Positions 35,311 to 47,194 of a stretch of DNA of 64,000 nucleotides are shown here, piece after piece. Position numbers and translations under genes: made by a program. The notes under the pieces are model-generated. The model was given only the letters and a program-made list of their open reading frames with translations, did not search any database and had not been told where the DNA came from. How positions within the stretch are numbered: position 1 is the stretch's first letter; the number at the start of each line of letters is the position of its first letter. This stretch comes from Viscum album (lineage: Eukaryota > Streptophyta > Magnoliopsida > Santalales > Viscaceae), in NCBI GenBank assembly GCA_963277665.1, contig OY728159.1:1023451343-1023515342 (forward strand). Reading direction: 5' to 3'.

Positions 35311-37046
35311 GGGGAATATGGAATGAGTCATCATCTGTAACCCAAGAATTAGAGGAGGAGTTTAGAGAATCAATCCAACTCGACCCATGTACTGAGAACC
35401 TCAATCAATATCTCATAGTACCAAGCCATGTCCACATACTTATGTATCCAATCACCACAACCAAACCATAACAAAAGAATGTATATTCAACAAAATTGGA
35501 TATCACAATACATAACACGACACAACATAATCAATTCCATTATGAATCAATAATTACAATTCATAACAACCACATTGGAATTAAAACTATTCCACAACCC
35601 ACTTACACATTTACAATGTTTCACATCTTTTTATCATTTATCCCAGTTCCCTTTTTATCATGCTTATCTCACTATGAATTCTTTCACTATTCATATCTCA
35701 TTATTCATCAATCATCAAGCTTAACCCACTAGGCTCCATTACCAGGATCACAATCTATTCCATTATGGTCTCTAGTCATTTACACATAATAACCCATTAA
35801 CACAATTTGTAATAACAATTCATATCCATCTAGCCAAATTCCGATTTCCGCTCCTTAACCCATTAAGTGTTTTCAACACCCCGTTTTCCTTAGCCAAAGT
35901 CATCATTGGCCATTCATTAACCCATTTAGCCCATCTATCATTCCATGAGGATTTACCCACTTATAAATTTCAAACACAATTCTTATGTCACATAACACAA
36001 TCCCTTCATTTCATTAAATCATTTAGGTGCACCACATAATTTTCATGTATTAAACCATTCCAAAATTCATCCCCAATTACCATTTCCCATGCATATCACA
36101 CCAAGAAAAATCACGTTTGAAGATAACCTCTTAGCTTTTCCCGTTATCTCACATAACCCCTTTTAAGCCTACAAAAAACCACATAGGTCACTTCCCAACC
36201 CATGTGTGTTACTATGACTCTCATTAACATCCTTAATGATTAATATCATATTCACCCTGGGCTCTATGTTCTCACAAAATAGCCATACATTTAAATAGAA
36301 GAAATCTATGAATGGAAATGTGGGCACACCCCATGGGTGGCCCTAACATTGGTGACGTCATCCTCCAACAATCCCATGGGGGTCATGAGAGTTCCATTAG
36401 GCTATTTAGTCTGCCTAAACATTACATCACAATAATGTCCCAATGATCTATTCACAAGAGGGTAAGAATAAAATACATCACGCACAATTATCCATAAAAA
36501 TCAAGGGATATAACATTTAGACCACCTACCTTGAATACATTGATGAACGCTCTACTAATCATGAAATTCAATCCGAGATCAAACATACCATAAATCTACA
36601 ACCTAATTAGCACCCGAAAAGTGGGTTTTATAGTTTCAGAAGGAGATGGAAGAAACCACAAACCCAAATCTACAAAAGAGAAAGAAAGGGAAGAATATAC
36701 TTACCCGTAGCTTCGATCCACAACAGGCAGTGCTTCAAATGACCAATTGATTAATTAGATTGATCCATGAGAGCTCTTGTGGTCCTTTGGGCGTCACTAG
36801 GGATGGAGGAGTTGGAATGGAGGAGAAACCATAATTGGGTCTTAAAATCACGTGTGTCACTTTCTTAATTTTTTCAACTTCTCTCGGCCTTACGGTTTAC
36901 AAGCATGGTTTTCCAAACAATGTGTAGTTCATGTGGGAGATACTATCCATGAGAGGCTAGCCGGCATGACTTCTTGATAATCTCACATGGTTTTCCCTAA
37001 CCATGTGGATACCATTATCCGGCTACTATCTGAGGATGGATAGTCC

Positions 37047-37092
37047 ACATTGTCTACCCGCACGGTTACCCCTAACCGTGCGTAGACTGTGC
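37047..37092. other. Long perfect hairpin near the start of the B LTR
   Basis: gcacggtta, loop cccc, taaccgtgc form a 9-bp perfect stem at 37060-37081. Outer arms gtctac / gtagac and caca / tgtg extend it. A second perfect stem, cacatggtt / aaccatgtg, is at 36984-37007. Both lie within about 290 bases of the minus-strand LTR start, so in the presumed U3 promoter region. The corresponding stem in the other LTR (about 53860-53880) keeps pairing despite substitutions. Confidence 0.75.
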
Positions 37093-37270
37093 ACATAGCA
37101 CTACTTGGAATGATTGCTCTACTGGTTGCACCCCAAGCCCTCGGGGAACACCTGAGCCCCCGGGCACCACCGAGACCCCGCCAGAACAAAGTAAACACTT
37201 ATCTAGCCAAAATATAAGGCCAAACCAAAACATAAACAAAAGCTACCATAAAAATATATGGGATCTTACA

Positions 37271-37282
37271 ACCTCCTCACCT
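37271..37282 (-). other. Element B polypurine tract
   Basis: The plus-strand acctcctcacct reads aggtgaggaggt on the minus strand, directly before the LTR start TGTAAGATCC. It sets the minus-strand orientation of B and marks this LTR as the 3' one. Just upstream on the minus strand is ctcgaggacgag. Confidence 0.75.
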
Positions 37283-40200
37283 AATAACTACTCGTCCTCG
37301 AGCCACTCTTCCGAGCATCACTATCTTTTTAACCAAAGGACATGCCACTAGGCCTGTCTATCCACCAACATTCCATGTTTCTGGATTCACATCAAAAAAA
37401 ATTGGACATTGTCCATGTGCACATAATTTCCCCTCAAGACATCCTCACCACAACCACAACCCATAAATGATAACTCATCAAGGATTCACAATCTTCAACT
37501 GTTCTCACCGTGATAACATCATTGGTAAAAATTAAGTGACAACACCTAACTCATTAGACATGAAAATATAACACAAAACATCCCTTCATCATGGGAATCC
37601 AATCGGATCCTCGTCGTCCCAACCCTCTTCACAACTCATGACCCAAATCACTTAGAATCATTTTCAATTTCCACAACTCTAATGGTGACCCAATCCGATA
37701 TCCTCTAAAGGAAAATAAACGACCCCTCAAACCACAAATCATAAAGATCTCACTCAAAAACTATGCAACAAATGCAAATCAAACTCTCGAATACTAGACC
37801 ATCTAAACCATGTCAAGGCTCTATACTGGGGCTAACTCACATGAAGGGTGACCACTCAAATCCATTCAACCCGAAACTATGATCATGCCATCAAGAAACC
37901 ATTTAACCGGTATGGGTCTCTCTATTATTATCGGTTACTTGGAACCGCCACTGTCGATGAAGGACCACTAGAAAGAAACCAATCCTTCCCATTTCCTAGA
38001 ACGTTCCATCTTACCAGGTCCAAGCATCCTAAGGAGAATTGTCCTACCATGGAATTCAGCTTCACTGTCACAGCCAATGTGAAGACATCCCAAAACCATC
38101 AATTCATGGACTAATAGCATCCTTACCACACTCATGTTCATCTTCATTTCGAAAGGCACATTCCAGTACACCATGAACCTAAAAGTGGGTCACTCTCACC
38201 TCACCCCATCAATTTTACAATATTTGTTCGAACCATGTTTAACTGGATTGCCTCAGGACACCCACATTCCACTGATGGTATGCTAACCATTTATATCACC
38301 TTCCGAAGGGGCTCACCAACTTGATTCCTATCATTAACATCCAACGCAGCCACAGAATTACCGCCCTAAAAATTGTCACTAGCTTCAACCCTGGCATGAC
38401 ACCACATCACATGGTCATGGTTCACCCAACTTTACGGCATCCTAAAACCACACTAGGAATATTGACCTTGGTCTAACACCAATATCTCTTAGTGTTATAA
38501 GACCCCAAATTATCTTTCCACAACATATTGTCATATCCAACCACACCTTTCATGACTTGACATAGATATCAAAAGTGTTACTTGGAACCACCTTGAGTCC
38601 AAGCCAACAGTTTCCTCATTTTTCACCTCATCATGTCCCACATGCCACTCCATGGAACCTTACACATTCCTCAATGATTACTCATTTAATCCCTAGTTCT
38701 ACTATGTTGTCTCGATGTTCTCTTTCCCAAATCCAAGGCTGATTTATCACTCCCCACAATAGAAGTGTCATTACATTTTCCCTCCATGAGGGCTTCCAAC
38801 CACTGCACTTTAAAACTGATCACAAACCAAACCCCAGACATAGATATGGCCATACAAACTTTTTCTCCAAACAAGAGAACAAGCATCATCATGTGCCCAT
38901 TCTCAGCATCTGTGAATAGAACCCATGATGTTTTTTTGTCATTATTTCTATCCAGATGACCTCACCCAAAACCCTAGAGGGTACACATTTCATCCTCATT
39001 CTCCACATAGACTGCTTCCATGCGCGTAAAATCCATGGTATCCCTCATAAGACCCAATGCACCATGTATCTTTGAGAAAGATAGAGCTTCTCAACATACC
39101 TGGGACGATGTAAAGATAATAGGCATTATCATCACTAGCTAACATACTCTAAGGAGTTTCCAAAGAACACCATTACCACCATAGCCATTTCTGATGTCAA
39201 ACTATGGGACATCATAAACAGTTAAGGATCATAGGATCCCCTACCAAACTTATCAAATCAACACTTACTTACCACTACTTAGGTATGATTTCCAACCAAG
39301 ATTAACCATCAATCCATGACCAAACCATTCATACAAACATGTTTTTCCACATGATCACCCATAGCTCTGATGTCACCATTGAGTGAATGTATATAACCAC
39401 ACATTATCCACCCTTGTCTTTTCTGTTCAAATATAATTCAGACCTCTATTAATCTTCACTCAAATAAGAGATTTAGTCGTTCAAGTGATGAAACCATTAA
39501 AAACAAACCTTACCTATTATAACAATCAATGAGGTGACCTTTTGAATGACACAGGAACAACTAGATCATCAACCTTCACACTTATCCTTACGTTACAAAA
39601 TTTCACCATGCATCACTCTATGTCCGACTTTCAAAGTTAAAAAAATCCATAGGTATAACACACACCCAAAAAAACATGAAGCCTTGTATGTCATATCTCA
39701 TAGGTAACCTTGAAGTTTGAACGATACCAACTCCCTAAACACACAACCTAGGACATAACGTAACCAGATATGCCTCACAATCCATGCCCAAAATCTACAC
39801 TATGGCACTCTTACTGCCCAAACCCATGCATACAAGTGTATAACCAAAAACACCAAGGATGCCCATCTTTGCACTCAAACACTGGCATTCCAAACATGTT
39901 ATTCACTTGAAACTACAAATAATAGATGATGTAATTTAACCACAGATAGAAATATCCCACACGATCAATCCTTATACAAACCATTCCTCATAAATTACAG
40001 CAACAATCATCATCACACTTAGAACACCACCCCTAAAATACCTACAACATCCATGGTCAATAAGGGATAACTAACATAATAAATTACATGTCTTTTATCA
40101 TCATATCTTCAAACCAATATTTTTTTACAACACGATACATTCCCCTTAGGCACATTTCCTATTTCAAAACATGTTAAAATCATTATTTCGCACACTTACA

Positions 40201-40798
40201 CATTTCATTAGGAAAAATTCATTAACAATTTTTACCTTCATTATGCAATAAATTTTCTTTTGGACACCAAATCATCCCTTACAATTTATCACAACCTGAA
40301 ACCTTATCTTGGTCACAAAATTTCTTTATACATGATATTTTTAGAAACTTATTTTCATTTTTTTCATTCTTCCACTTTCATCACCATTATTAATCATCAT
40401 TTCCCCATATTTATTAAGGAAGTATAATGAAATCTACACTCCATGCCCTAGAACACCCATTCCATGTGTGTGCCTCTAAGGATGCATGCAACCTATATCA
40501 TTAGGTTCCTAAAATGATGTATGAATGCACATCCACATGACATTCCGTCAATGAGTGAAATATCATAAATCAATAAAATCACACAACATGTGCATCACCT
40601 AATTGTGAAATATCATTCGACTGTAACAACACACATCATGAATAACAATTCCCACCCATGGGGACTTGGGTTTTACCTCAAACATGGGATAGATAATTCC
40701 ATGTACGAGCTCATTAAAAAGGCCCAACACTATCCTAATCTCTTGTCAACCATCCCCAAATAGAAAAATGAGAAAAGAACTCTTCTAGTAAAACTTTT
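37271..40798 (-). mobile_element. Element B interior: 3.5 kb with no recognisable protein
   Basis: I looked on both strands for the gypsy landmarks (zinc knuckle, protease DxG, MPFGL, xMDD, HHCC, DDE, VFHVS) and found none. The longest frames (88 codons plus at 37848-38114; 68 codons minus at 37968-38174 and 38686-38892) do not resemble known proteins. Long LTRs around a 3.5 kb non-coding interior are typical of LARDs, non-autonomous elements mobilised by enzymes of a related element. Composition is only moderately AT-rich here, so loss by decay alone is less likely than in D1, but an extremely diverged gag-pol is not excluded. Confidence 0.6.
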
Positions 40799-41481
40799 TG
40801 ACGTCCTCGACCTAGAATCCACTAAACCAATGCTACGAGCCAGGTCATCAAATAACCTCAAGCACACATCCCCGTACCACATAGATTGCCGACTACCAGG
40901 GAGGGTATAATGATTCATTTGGGGAGACTATACCCACTTTACCAGAGTAATACATAACAGAACAGAATATAAATAGTAGAGACATTATGAACTAACAATA
41001 AACAAGCATAACCAAGTATTTTCCAAACAGGGTGGAAACCACCAACTAAATACAACCATGTCATGCAATACTAGTAGTGAAAAGTTGATGAATCCCAAAA
41101 AAAGGACAAAACTCCAAATGGGGCCAGACACTGTGTCCCTGACCTTCTCCATGTACATCCTGAAACCAACTCAATGTCTCACATTAGGGCCTTTTCCCTT
41201 GTCCTTACCTATAACCAATAGATCTTCCCAGGTACACAATGATGTCCCGAACAGGGTGTGAGTACAAAACATAGTAGACCACCAAAAACAGTGTCTAAAA
41301 AATATGCATTCTATTAGATAATTCATACATTTATTGAATAAATTGTAAGTAAGAAAGGGACAGTTCAAGTTCCATTAGTATACAAGGATCATTTAATTCA
41401 TGACTAGAGTTTACCCCAATTTAATTTAATAATCCATATTATTTATGTAATCCATATTTATCAAATATTCCAAGGGTAAGG
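40799..41481 (-). repeat. Element B 5' LTR, left fragment
   Basis: It matches 34100-34780: cactaaac, gagccaggtc, cctcaagcac, gtgagtacaaaa and so on. It begins near gacgtcc, the equivalent of acatcc in the other LTR. It stops at 41481 where element C starts, and the match resumes at 51580. A poor match to the initiator-Met primer site can be read on the minus strand just outside (40797-40780). Confidence 0.9.
41477..41481. repeat. Target-site duplication of element C, left copy (taagg)
   Basis: It is repeated with one mismatch (ttagg) at 51575-51579. The uninterrupted LTR of B has ttaag at the same place (about 34783). Together they confirm the insertion point of C. Confidence 0.75.
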
Positions 41482-42689
41482 TGTAAAGACCCATAAAATT
41501 CAAGGGAATTTTTTTTATAATTTTCTTTGGGATTTTACAAGAACACAGTTTCTTAACGGCAACTAATTCCGAGGCCCGGTGTGCCAGGAATTAATTTCTG
41601 AAGTTAGGCTTGGGTACATTCAGCAAACGAACAAGTGTGTCTTTCTAACTTTTAAACTGGTGCTCGGAATTGAAATCTGAGGGAAACGATGAACTCACAA
41701 CACCAGTAATTTCTTAAGAATACCTTTTACGAAGGTGCGTTTTCGTGGGAGGAGTTGTTTAAGTTTTGATGTGTATGTGAAGAATAAATAAAATTTGTAA
41801 TCCAATTTTATTTTTCTTCTAAGTAGTTTTATCCTTTGTGTGGAAGTTGAGTTAGTAACTAACCTTGTGAGAATTAATGAGAGGTGGGTCGCGCACGAGC
41901 CCCCAACTTCTCACATTACCCATAACCCCTTGAAACTCCCCTTTTAGACTTGTAAACTCCCTTAAATTAAGTAACCCTTCCACTTCATTATTTAATTTGC
42001 CAACGTACCTCTTAATTAATTAAACAACTCATTGTTTAATTAATTAAGTGAAATGGATTTTAATTTTGTAAATTTGAATGCATGGAATGGGTAAATAAAA
42101 TAATGTGGACCCATATTTTATTTTGGTTGGTATTTTTTTGTTAAGTGAAAGGGAAGTGAGCTCTTGAGTTTTGAAGAACTTCTTCCTCTAAAGAAGAACG
42201 CTTAATCTCCTTTGTTGAACAACGCGAAGAACGCCGTCTCATCTTGTATCTTCTCTCCACGTCGAAGGAAGCGAGACGCTGCATTCTTCATCAGGCGAAC
42301 ACCGAAGATATGCTTTATTTTCTTCTTACTCCATGTCAAGGGAGGAGACACCACCACGGGGAATGTCGCCATCGACGATGGCTCTTCCTCCGATGACAAC
42401 AGAATCAGAACCGATCATTGCGACACATGCCTCTTTCCGCGGTATGACGATAGTCGACCTCTTTTCGAGGAAACGATTTAACTTGTGAATGTTAATGAAC
42501 ACATGTTTATTCCCTTCTAAAATAAAGAATGCAGAACAACTGAATATTAAGTTGAAGCGTTAAAAGATATGTTCGCGGGTTGGTAATTCTTGATTTTGGG
42601 GAAAACTGTTGGGGTAATTTTTTTTGTTCATGAATTCATTGATGTTCATCGACTTTTTTTGGCCGCCTGTTATCATAATAACGAGAAAA

Positions 42690-43330
42690 GGTCAGACCGC
42701 ACAAACACGGCCGACCCCCCCCCCTTCGATGTTGTTTTTGTTGCGGCACGAACAAAGGTGGTGTTGTGAAACAACACCACACGGAATCATGAAGAAACAT
42801 GACGAAGAAATGCGGCACCGTCGGGCCACGCCGTGGAGGCCGAACAAAGTTGCGGTGCCGTCGCGCCGCACCGGAAAACCACGAAGATTCCCTATTTTGT
42901 TATTTGACGTACGGATCATCAGGCAAGGACGAATCAGGCCGTAGAGGAGATTTAAAGCCATCACAGTAAAGTTCGGGACCCGGGAGGACCATTGGAGAAG
43001 ACGGGAGGCAAAACGGACCACCGGAGCGCATCCAGTAGTCCGCGGAAGGCAGCGGCCAAACTGAATCGGCTTAGCCGTTCCGGAGTCAGAGCGGCGTGGC
43101 ATTAAGCCGGGCCTATTTTTCTTCAACCGGGGGGGCCGTAACCGCCTCACCCGCTGGCCCCGTGGGCGCCAGGCTAGCTGGCTGCCTAGGCCGGACCGGG
43201 CCACGCTGGCGGGGCCGGGTCGCGCCCTGTTGGGCCGGACCCGGACCGGGGTTGGGTCGACCCGGTTCGAACCGACCCAGGGGGTCTCGTGTCGGGTCGG
43301 ACTGGGCCCAAACCCCCTATTTTTGCACTG
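42690..43330. other. CpG-rich block in the C 5' LTR
   Basis: This block is far richer in C, G and CpG than any other part of the window, including gccgggtcgcgccctg and ggtcgacccggttcg near 43215-43275. The same block is at 49000-49580 in the 3' LTR. CpG retention suggests the LTR was still being copied after B and D3 had decayed. Long open frames here reflect composition. Confidence 0.8.
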
Positions 43331-44089
43331 TTTTCAGTCATTTGCGAATAAGATGGGATACGAAACTCCGATCAATGCACCGTCAGTTGCGATGAGATCC
43401 TTGGATCGAGATGGGCATTTCGGTATATTACACTCAGTGTTTCAGAGAACTTTGTGTTTGGCCGGGTTGGTTCGATCACGAGACCAACCGGGCCCTCGGA
43501 GCGGAAAGACTTATATCTCGATCTCCATACATCCGATTGACGTGTCGTCGACTTTGTTGGATTCCTCTTGATGAGAAGGAAATTTTTTCATAAATCACCT
43601 ATGTTTTGGTTTCATTTGGATAGTGGCCGGGTTGGATTGTACCCAAAATCCAACCGGGCCCCAGGAACGGAAAAGCTGATAACTTTCAGACCGGACGTCT
43701 GTTTGACTAACCGTCAACGGTGTTGGTGACCACATTGAGAAACGGTCCCTATGATAATACCCTATGAGAGTTTGGGGTAGAGCCAAATTATGTCCAGGAT
43801 GGTTCTCACACGAAACAAACCGGGTCCCTAGGACGAAAAGGATAGTAATTCACAGACCGGGCATCAGACTGACGTGTCGTTTGTTGCATTGAGACCCCTA
43901 TGATGAGGCAGATCTTTGAGATACTTCTTTGTGAGACTTTTTGATACTTGGAATATCAACCAGAAGCTTCTGGAGCAGACCCTCCCAGTGATGAGCTAGC
44001 AGAGTGCAGAGACATAGTAGCTGGCTGAGACTTGACGACTATTGATCTATCGTCTCGGAATGTTTCAGATAGCCCAGTGGGGAGCGCTA

Positions 44090-44450
44090 GGTTGTAGCAG
44101 CAGACCCATGGTAGAGGAGCACTTGGTTGTAGCAGAAGACATGCGGTACTCAACAGAAGGATTACCTCTGGAGGCTATGAGGGGGAGGGCTTGGTCGTAG
44201 CGGCAGACCCACGGCAGAAGAGCGCTTGGTTATAGCGGCAGCCCACGGTACTCAACAGAAGGAGTACCTCTGGAGCCTATGAGGGGGAGATCTTGGTTGT
44301 AGAGTCATACCCATGGTGGGAAGATCTTGGTTGTATCAGCCAGCCCACAGTACTCGACAGGTGGAGTACTACATCAGTCCAAGGATAGTGGGGTGCGCTT
44401 GGTTGTAGCGGCAAGCCCACTATACTCGTCAGAGGAGAAGTTCTCCAGCA
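44090..44450. repeat. Minisatellite in the C 5' LTR
   Basis: Units contain cttggttgtagcggcagacc and ctcaacagaaggagtacc in varied order. The other LTR has the same array at about 50330-50700 with a different arrangement of units. The array has therefore changed by slippage or conversion since insertion. Confidence 0.8.
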
Positions 44451-45327
44451 GCCATGGTTTCGAATTCATGATTAAATCATGGTTTAAGATGAGTCTATGA
44501 TATTTGTGTTTCCTCATGATTGATATGGGTCACATGATAAGTTAGGTATATGTATGATCATATACCTGGGTAGTTGTTATCCATTGATTTCATAATCGTT
44601 GTGTTTTCTCATGATTGAGATGGGTTATTTGATAACTTATGTATATGTATGGACATATACCTAAGTAGAGGATATCTATTGAGATCTTCATTGTAGTTAT
44701 CCTTGTTGGATTTAGTGAGACCTTGAGGGTCTCGGGGTCCCTACTGAGTATCATTATACTCACCCCTGCACGGGCTATGCCCGCACCTCGTTGTGTTGGT
44801 CGCAGACGACGGGCAGCGTTGACAGAGGCCAAGTGTTCGAGGGCTGGATGGTACATGGAGGCAGACCTCACGACGAGTCAGTCTCCAGAGGTGGACTTCA
44901 CAGCGAGGCGATACTCGGAGGATGTCAACGGGCGTGAGCGTTTTGGAGGCTATCTATACCTACCCTTCAGGTAGAATCCATGGTGGACGATCCAGGAGCT
45001 GTGCTATCTGTACTTACCCTTCAGGTAGGAACCTTGGTGGATGACCCAAGAGCAGCTTGACACCTTTCGGCTATTTTGTATTTTACTTTGTAGTTTACAG
45101 TTGGGATTGTATTTCCGGCCGCCTTTACTTTCATCACTGCTTGTATTTAGTTTTACTTAGTGATTACTTCCGCTTGTACTCTGTGGTGTTTTGTTTACTT
45201 TTATAAAGGAAATGCCTTCCAAGTTATCTGGATTTACACCTTTGGTGCTAGTCGCCAGCCCCTGGCCTATGGAAGGCGGGCATGGGGTAGTCATGGCAAG
45301 GGCCTTGAGGACGGGTTGTGACAAATT

Positions 45328-45340
45328 GGTATCAGAGGAG
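45328..45340 (+). other. Element C primer-binding site (initiator-Met tRNA)
   Basis: tggtatcagagga lies four bases after the LTR end. It is the standard plant gypsy primer site and fixes the 5' LTR end at 45323. Confidence 0.88.
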
Positions 45341-45729
45341 TCAGTTCTACCGTAGAACATATAGCTCTGCTATTTTCTTTCTGTGATGCAATAGTGTTAG
45401 GGGTATTGAGTGTGGTTTTCAGTTCAGGGAGTCCATTGTTGGTGTGGCGGCTGACGTATCCGTACACCAGGACCCTGAATTCTGATTTCCGACTTTGTGC
45501 CCAAAAACACTGATTGCATGGGTGTTTCCAAAAGATTAAAAGTCAGCTTAAACCAGGTCAGCTCACCAGGTATAAATCTTTTGAATGTGTTGTATCTGGT
45601 CAGGATATTTCCATGCAGACAGTCAGTTGGAGTTCTGAGATAGTACACGATGACGGCCCACCGAGTGATGAGGCTTCGGTGTGGGGCCTTTTTTACTATG
45701 TTGGCACCCTTGGGTGGTGTACCAGCACC

Positions 45730-46740
45730 ACCACCACCTGTTGGGCAGTAGATGCCACCAGCCATACTAGAGAACTGTGCACACTGGCAGAGCGCATTGC
45801 ACGAGTTCCATCAGCAGAGGCCTTCGAGGTTACGAGGTGAGGCAAAATCCCAGACAGCAGAGGACAGGCTGGAGGCGATCGCTAGATTTTCCCCCAATCT
45901 GAGACATCAGTGTAGTGGATGGTGGATTTACCTACTAGTGTTTTCCAGTGAATGACCATGAGGATGGCCCGAAAAGTGATGAGGCTTCGTAATGTGGACC
46001 GATATCTGAGATAGTGCCTTCAGGTAGTGTGTCAGCTATACATCACTACCTATTGGTCAGCAGTTACAACCTATGGTACCAGTAGGTGACACGTGTTGGC
46101 TTATTGCCTTATACATGCTCCAACATCAGATACCCTCAAGTTTCGAGGCGAACCTGACTCATAGGCGGATGAGTACTGGCTTGAGGAGGTAGCAGAGAGT
46201 TTTCTAGAGCATATACAGCTTCGATAGGACGACGTTTCGGTAGCTATGAATTCATCGAGGTGAACCAAACATTCCGGGTACTCGATGAATACGATTTGAT
46301 CAGTTCTATAGAGCTAGGACCTCTGAGCGTGGTGTGTTTATGGATATTCAAGCCAACACTTTTTCCTCTATGCATTCCTACTCGCGTTAGGGTGCTAGAG
46401 AGAACATTGAGGTTGAATGTGTTTTGGCTGAACGAATACAACTAGAGAATATTAGAAGTTGGAACACAACGAGCTGGTGCCAGTCTCAGAGACTTGGGCG
46501 TGTGATTGTTTCAAGAAGAGGAAATGTTAAGGACAGATAAATTTGAAGAGCAGCAGACATGGAGGTAGAGCTAGGAGAGCAGCATGAGGTGGTGTACATT
46601 TCAATATGTTACAACCACCCGCCTTTGTTGTCCCCTCCAGGCTCAGGGAGCTGGAGGGCAGGGGAAAAGAGTAGCTGCATGTAGTCAAGGAGTGTGACCG
46701 AAAGGGCTATAAAGATGATTATAGGTGCATACTTTGTCTT
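45730..46740 (+). pseudogene. gag: Element C gag, decayed
   Basis: Fragments in several frames resemble gypsy gag. FRGEPDS-stop-ADEYWLEEVAESF at 46141-46203 matches the F-x-G-x-x-D-x-x-x-A-E-x-W-L-x-x-V-E-x-x-F block of capsid. KECDRKGYKDDYRC at 46687-46728 resembles a CCHC zinc knuckle with the His changed to Tyr. A Q/G-rich stretch (QAQGAGGQGKRVAA) precedes it, as is usual before the knuckle. Stops and slips occur throughout. The gag start was not identified. Confidence 0.65.
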
Positions 46741-46799
46741 CTACTAGCTGTCATATCCACAAACATCGATACGAGTCATCCCTTCTTTCCATGAATCTT

Positions 46800-47150
46800 G
46801 TCCCAGACCTAGAGTTTTCAGTTAAGCCATTGACTTGACCCTCACGTCTGGAGATACCTTTGGGAGGATACTCGATAGTCACACTTACGATGACGGTGTG
46901 ATCTGACCCTTGAGGCGAGAGGCTCGGTTAGGACCTCTTGGTTGCAGCGTCGAGGCCATACAAAGTTAGTTTGAGTATGGATTGGGCAATCACGGTTCAT
47001 ACTCAAATTGACGGTATTAGGAAAAAGTCGGGATGGGTTTTCCTTGTCCAGCGAAAAGGAAACCCCAGGCAGCACAAGATAAACTCATGCATAGGAAGGA
47101 ATAGCCGATCACTCTTGAGTCGGCCAACTTCACCCACGTGGCAGTAGGAG
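46800..47150 (+). pseudogene. Element C protease remnant
   Basis: PYKVSLSMDWAITVHTQIDG at about 46961-47020 matches the F-D-V-I-L-G-M-D-W-L-x-x-H-x-A-x-I-D block at the end of gypsy proteases. EFSVKPLT and RLEIPLGGYSIVT precede it at about 46810-46880. The active-site DxG was not found. The following reading (KKSGWVFLVQRKGNP) ends about 50 bases before the integrase tail begins. Confidence 0.6.
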
Positions 47151-47194
47151 TTTTGAGTTTCAGTTCTAATCAAGAAAGGGAGACCTCTAGAGTT

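Larger units (their letters stand above)
34097..37270 (-). repeat. Element B 3' LTR (about 3.17 kb)
   Basis: On the plus strand it starts tgttacatcc and ends ggatcttaca. On the minus strand it therefore runs TGTAAGATCC to GGATGTAACA, with inverted ends. It matches 40799-41481 plus 51580-54047. It contains nine copies of a ~47-base repeat at about 34905-35310, and perfect hairpins at 36984-37007 and 37047-37092. A motif, acaccccatgggtgg at 36326, is shared with the other copy (53119). No open frame is convincing. Confidence 0.92.
41482..45323 (+). repeat. Element C 5' LTR (about 3.84 kb)
   Basis: It begins tgtaaagacc and ends gttgtgaca, directly before a perfect initiator-Met primer site. It aligns throughout with 47666-51574. 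Notable parts are a CpG-rich block at 42690-43330, a minisatellite built on cttggttgtagcggcagaccc at 44090-44450, and a duplicated ctacccttcaggtag hairpin at 44960-45030. Several frames are open in the GC-rich part but differ between the two LTRs, so I do not treat them as genes. Confidence 0.93.

Noticed and set aside
37990..38060. Plus-strand SKHPKENCP as a zinc knuckle in element B
   Set aside because: The spacing does not give CX2CX4HX4C, there are no partner cysteines, and B is a minus-strand element.
42692..43204. 170-codon minus-strand frame rich in Arg and Pro
   Set aside because: Same compositional cause; the matching part of the other LTR is broken into different frames.
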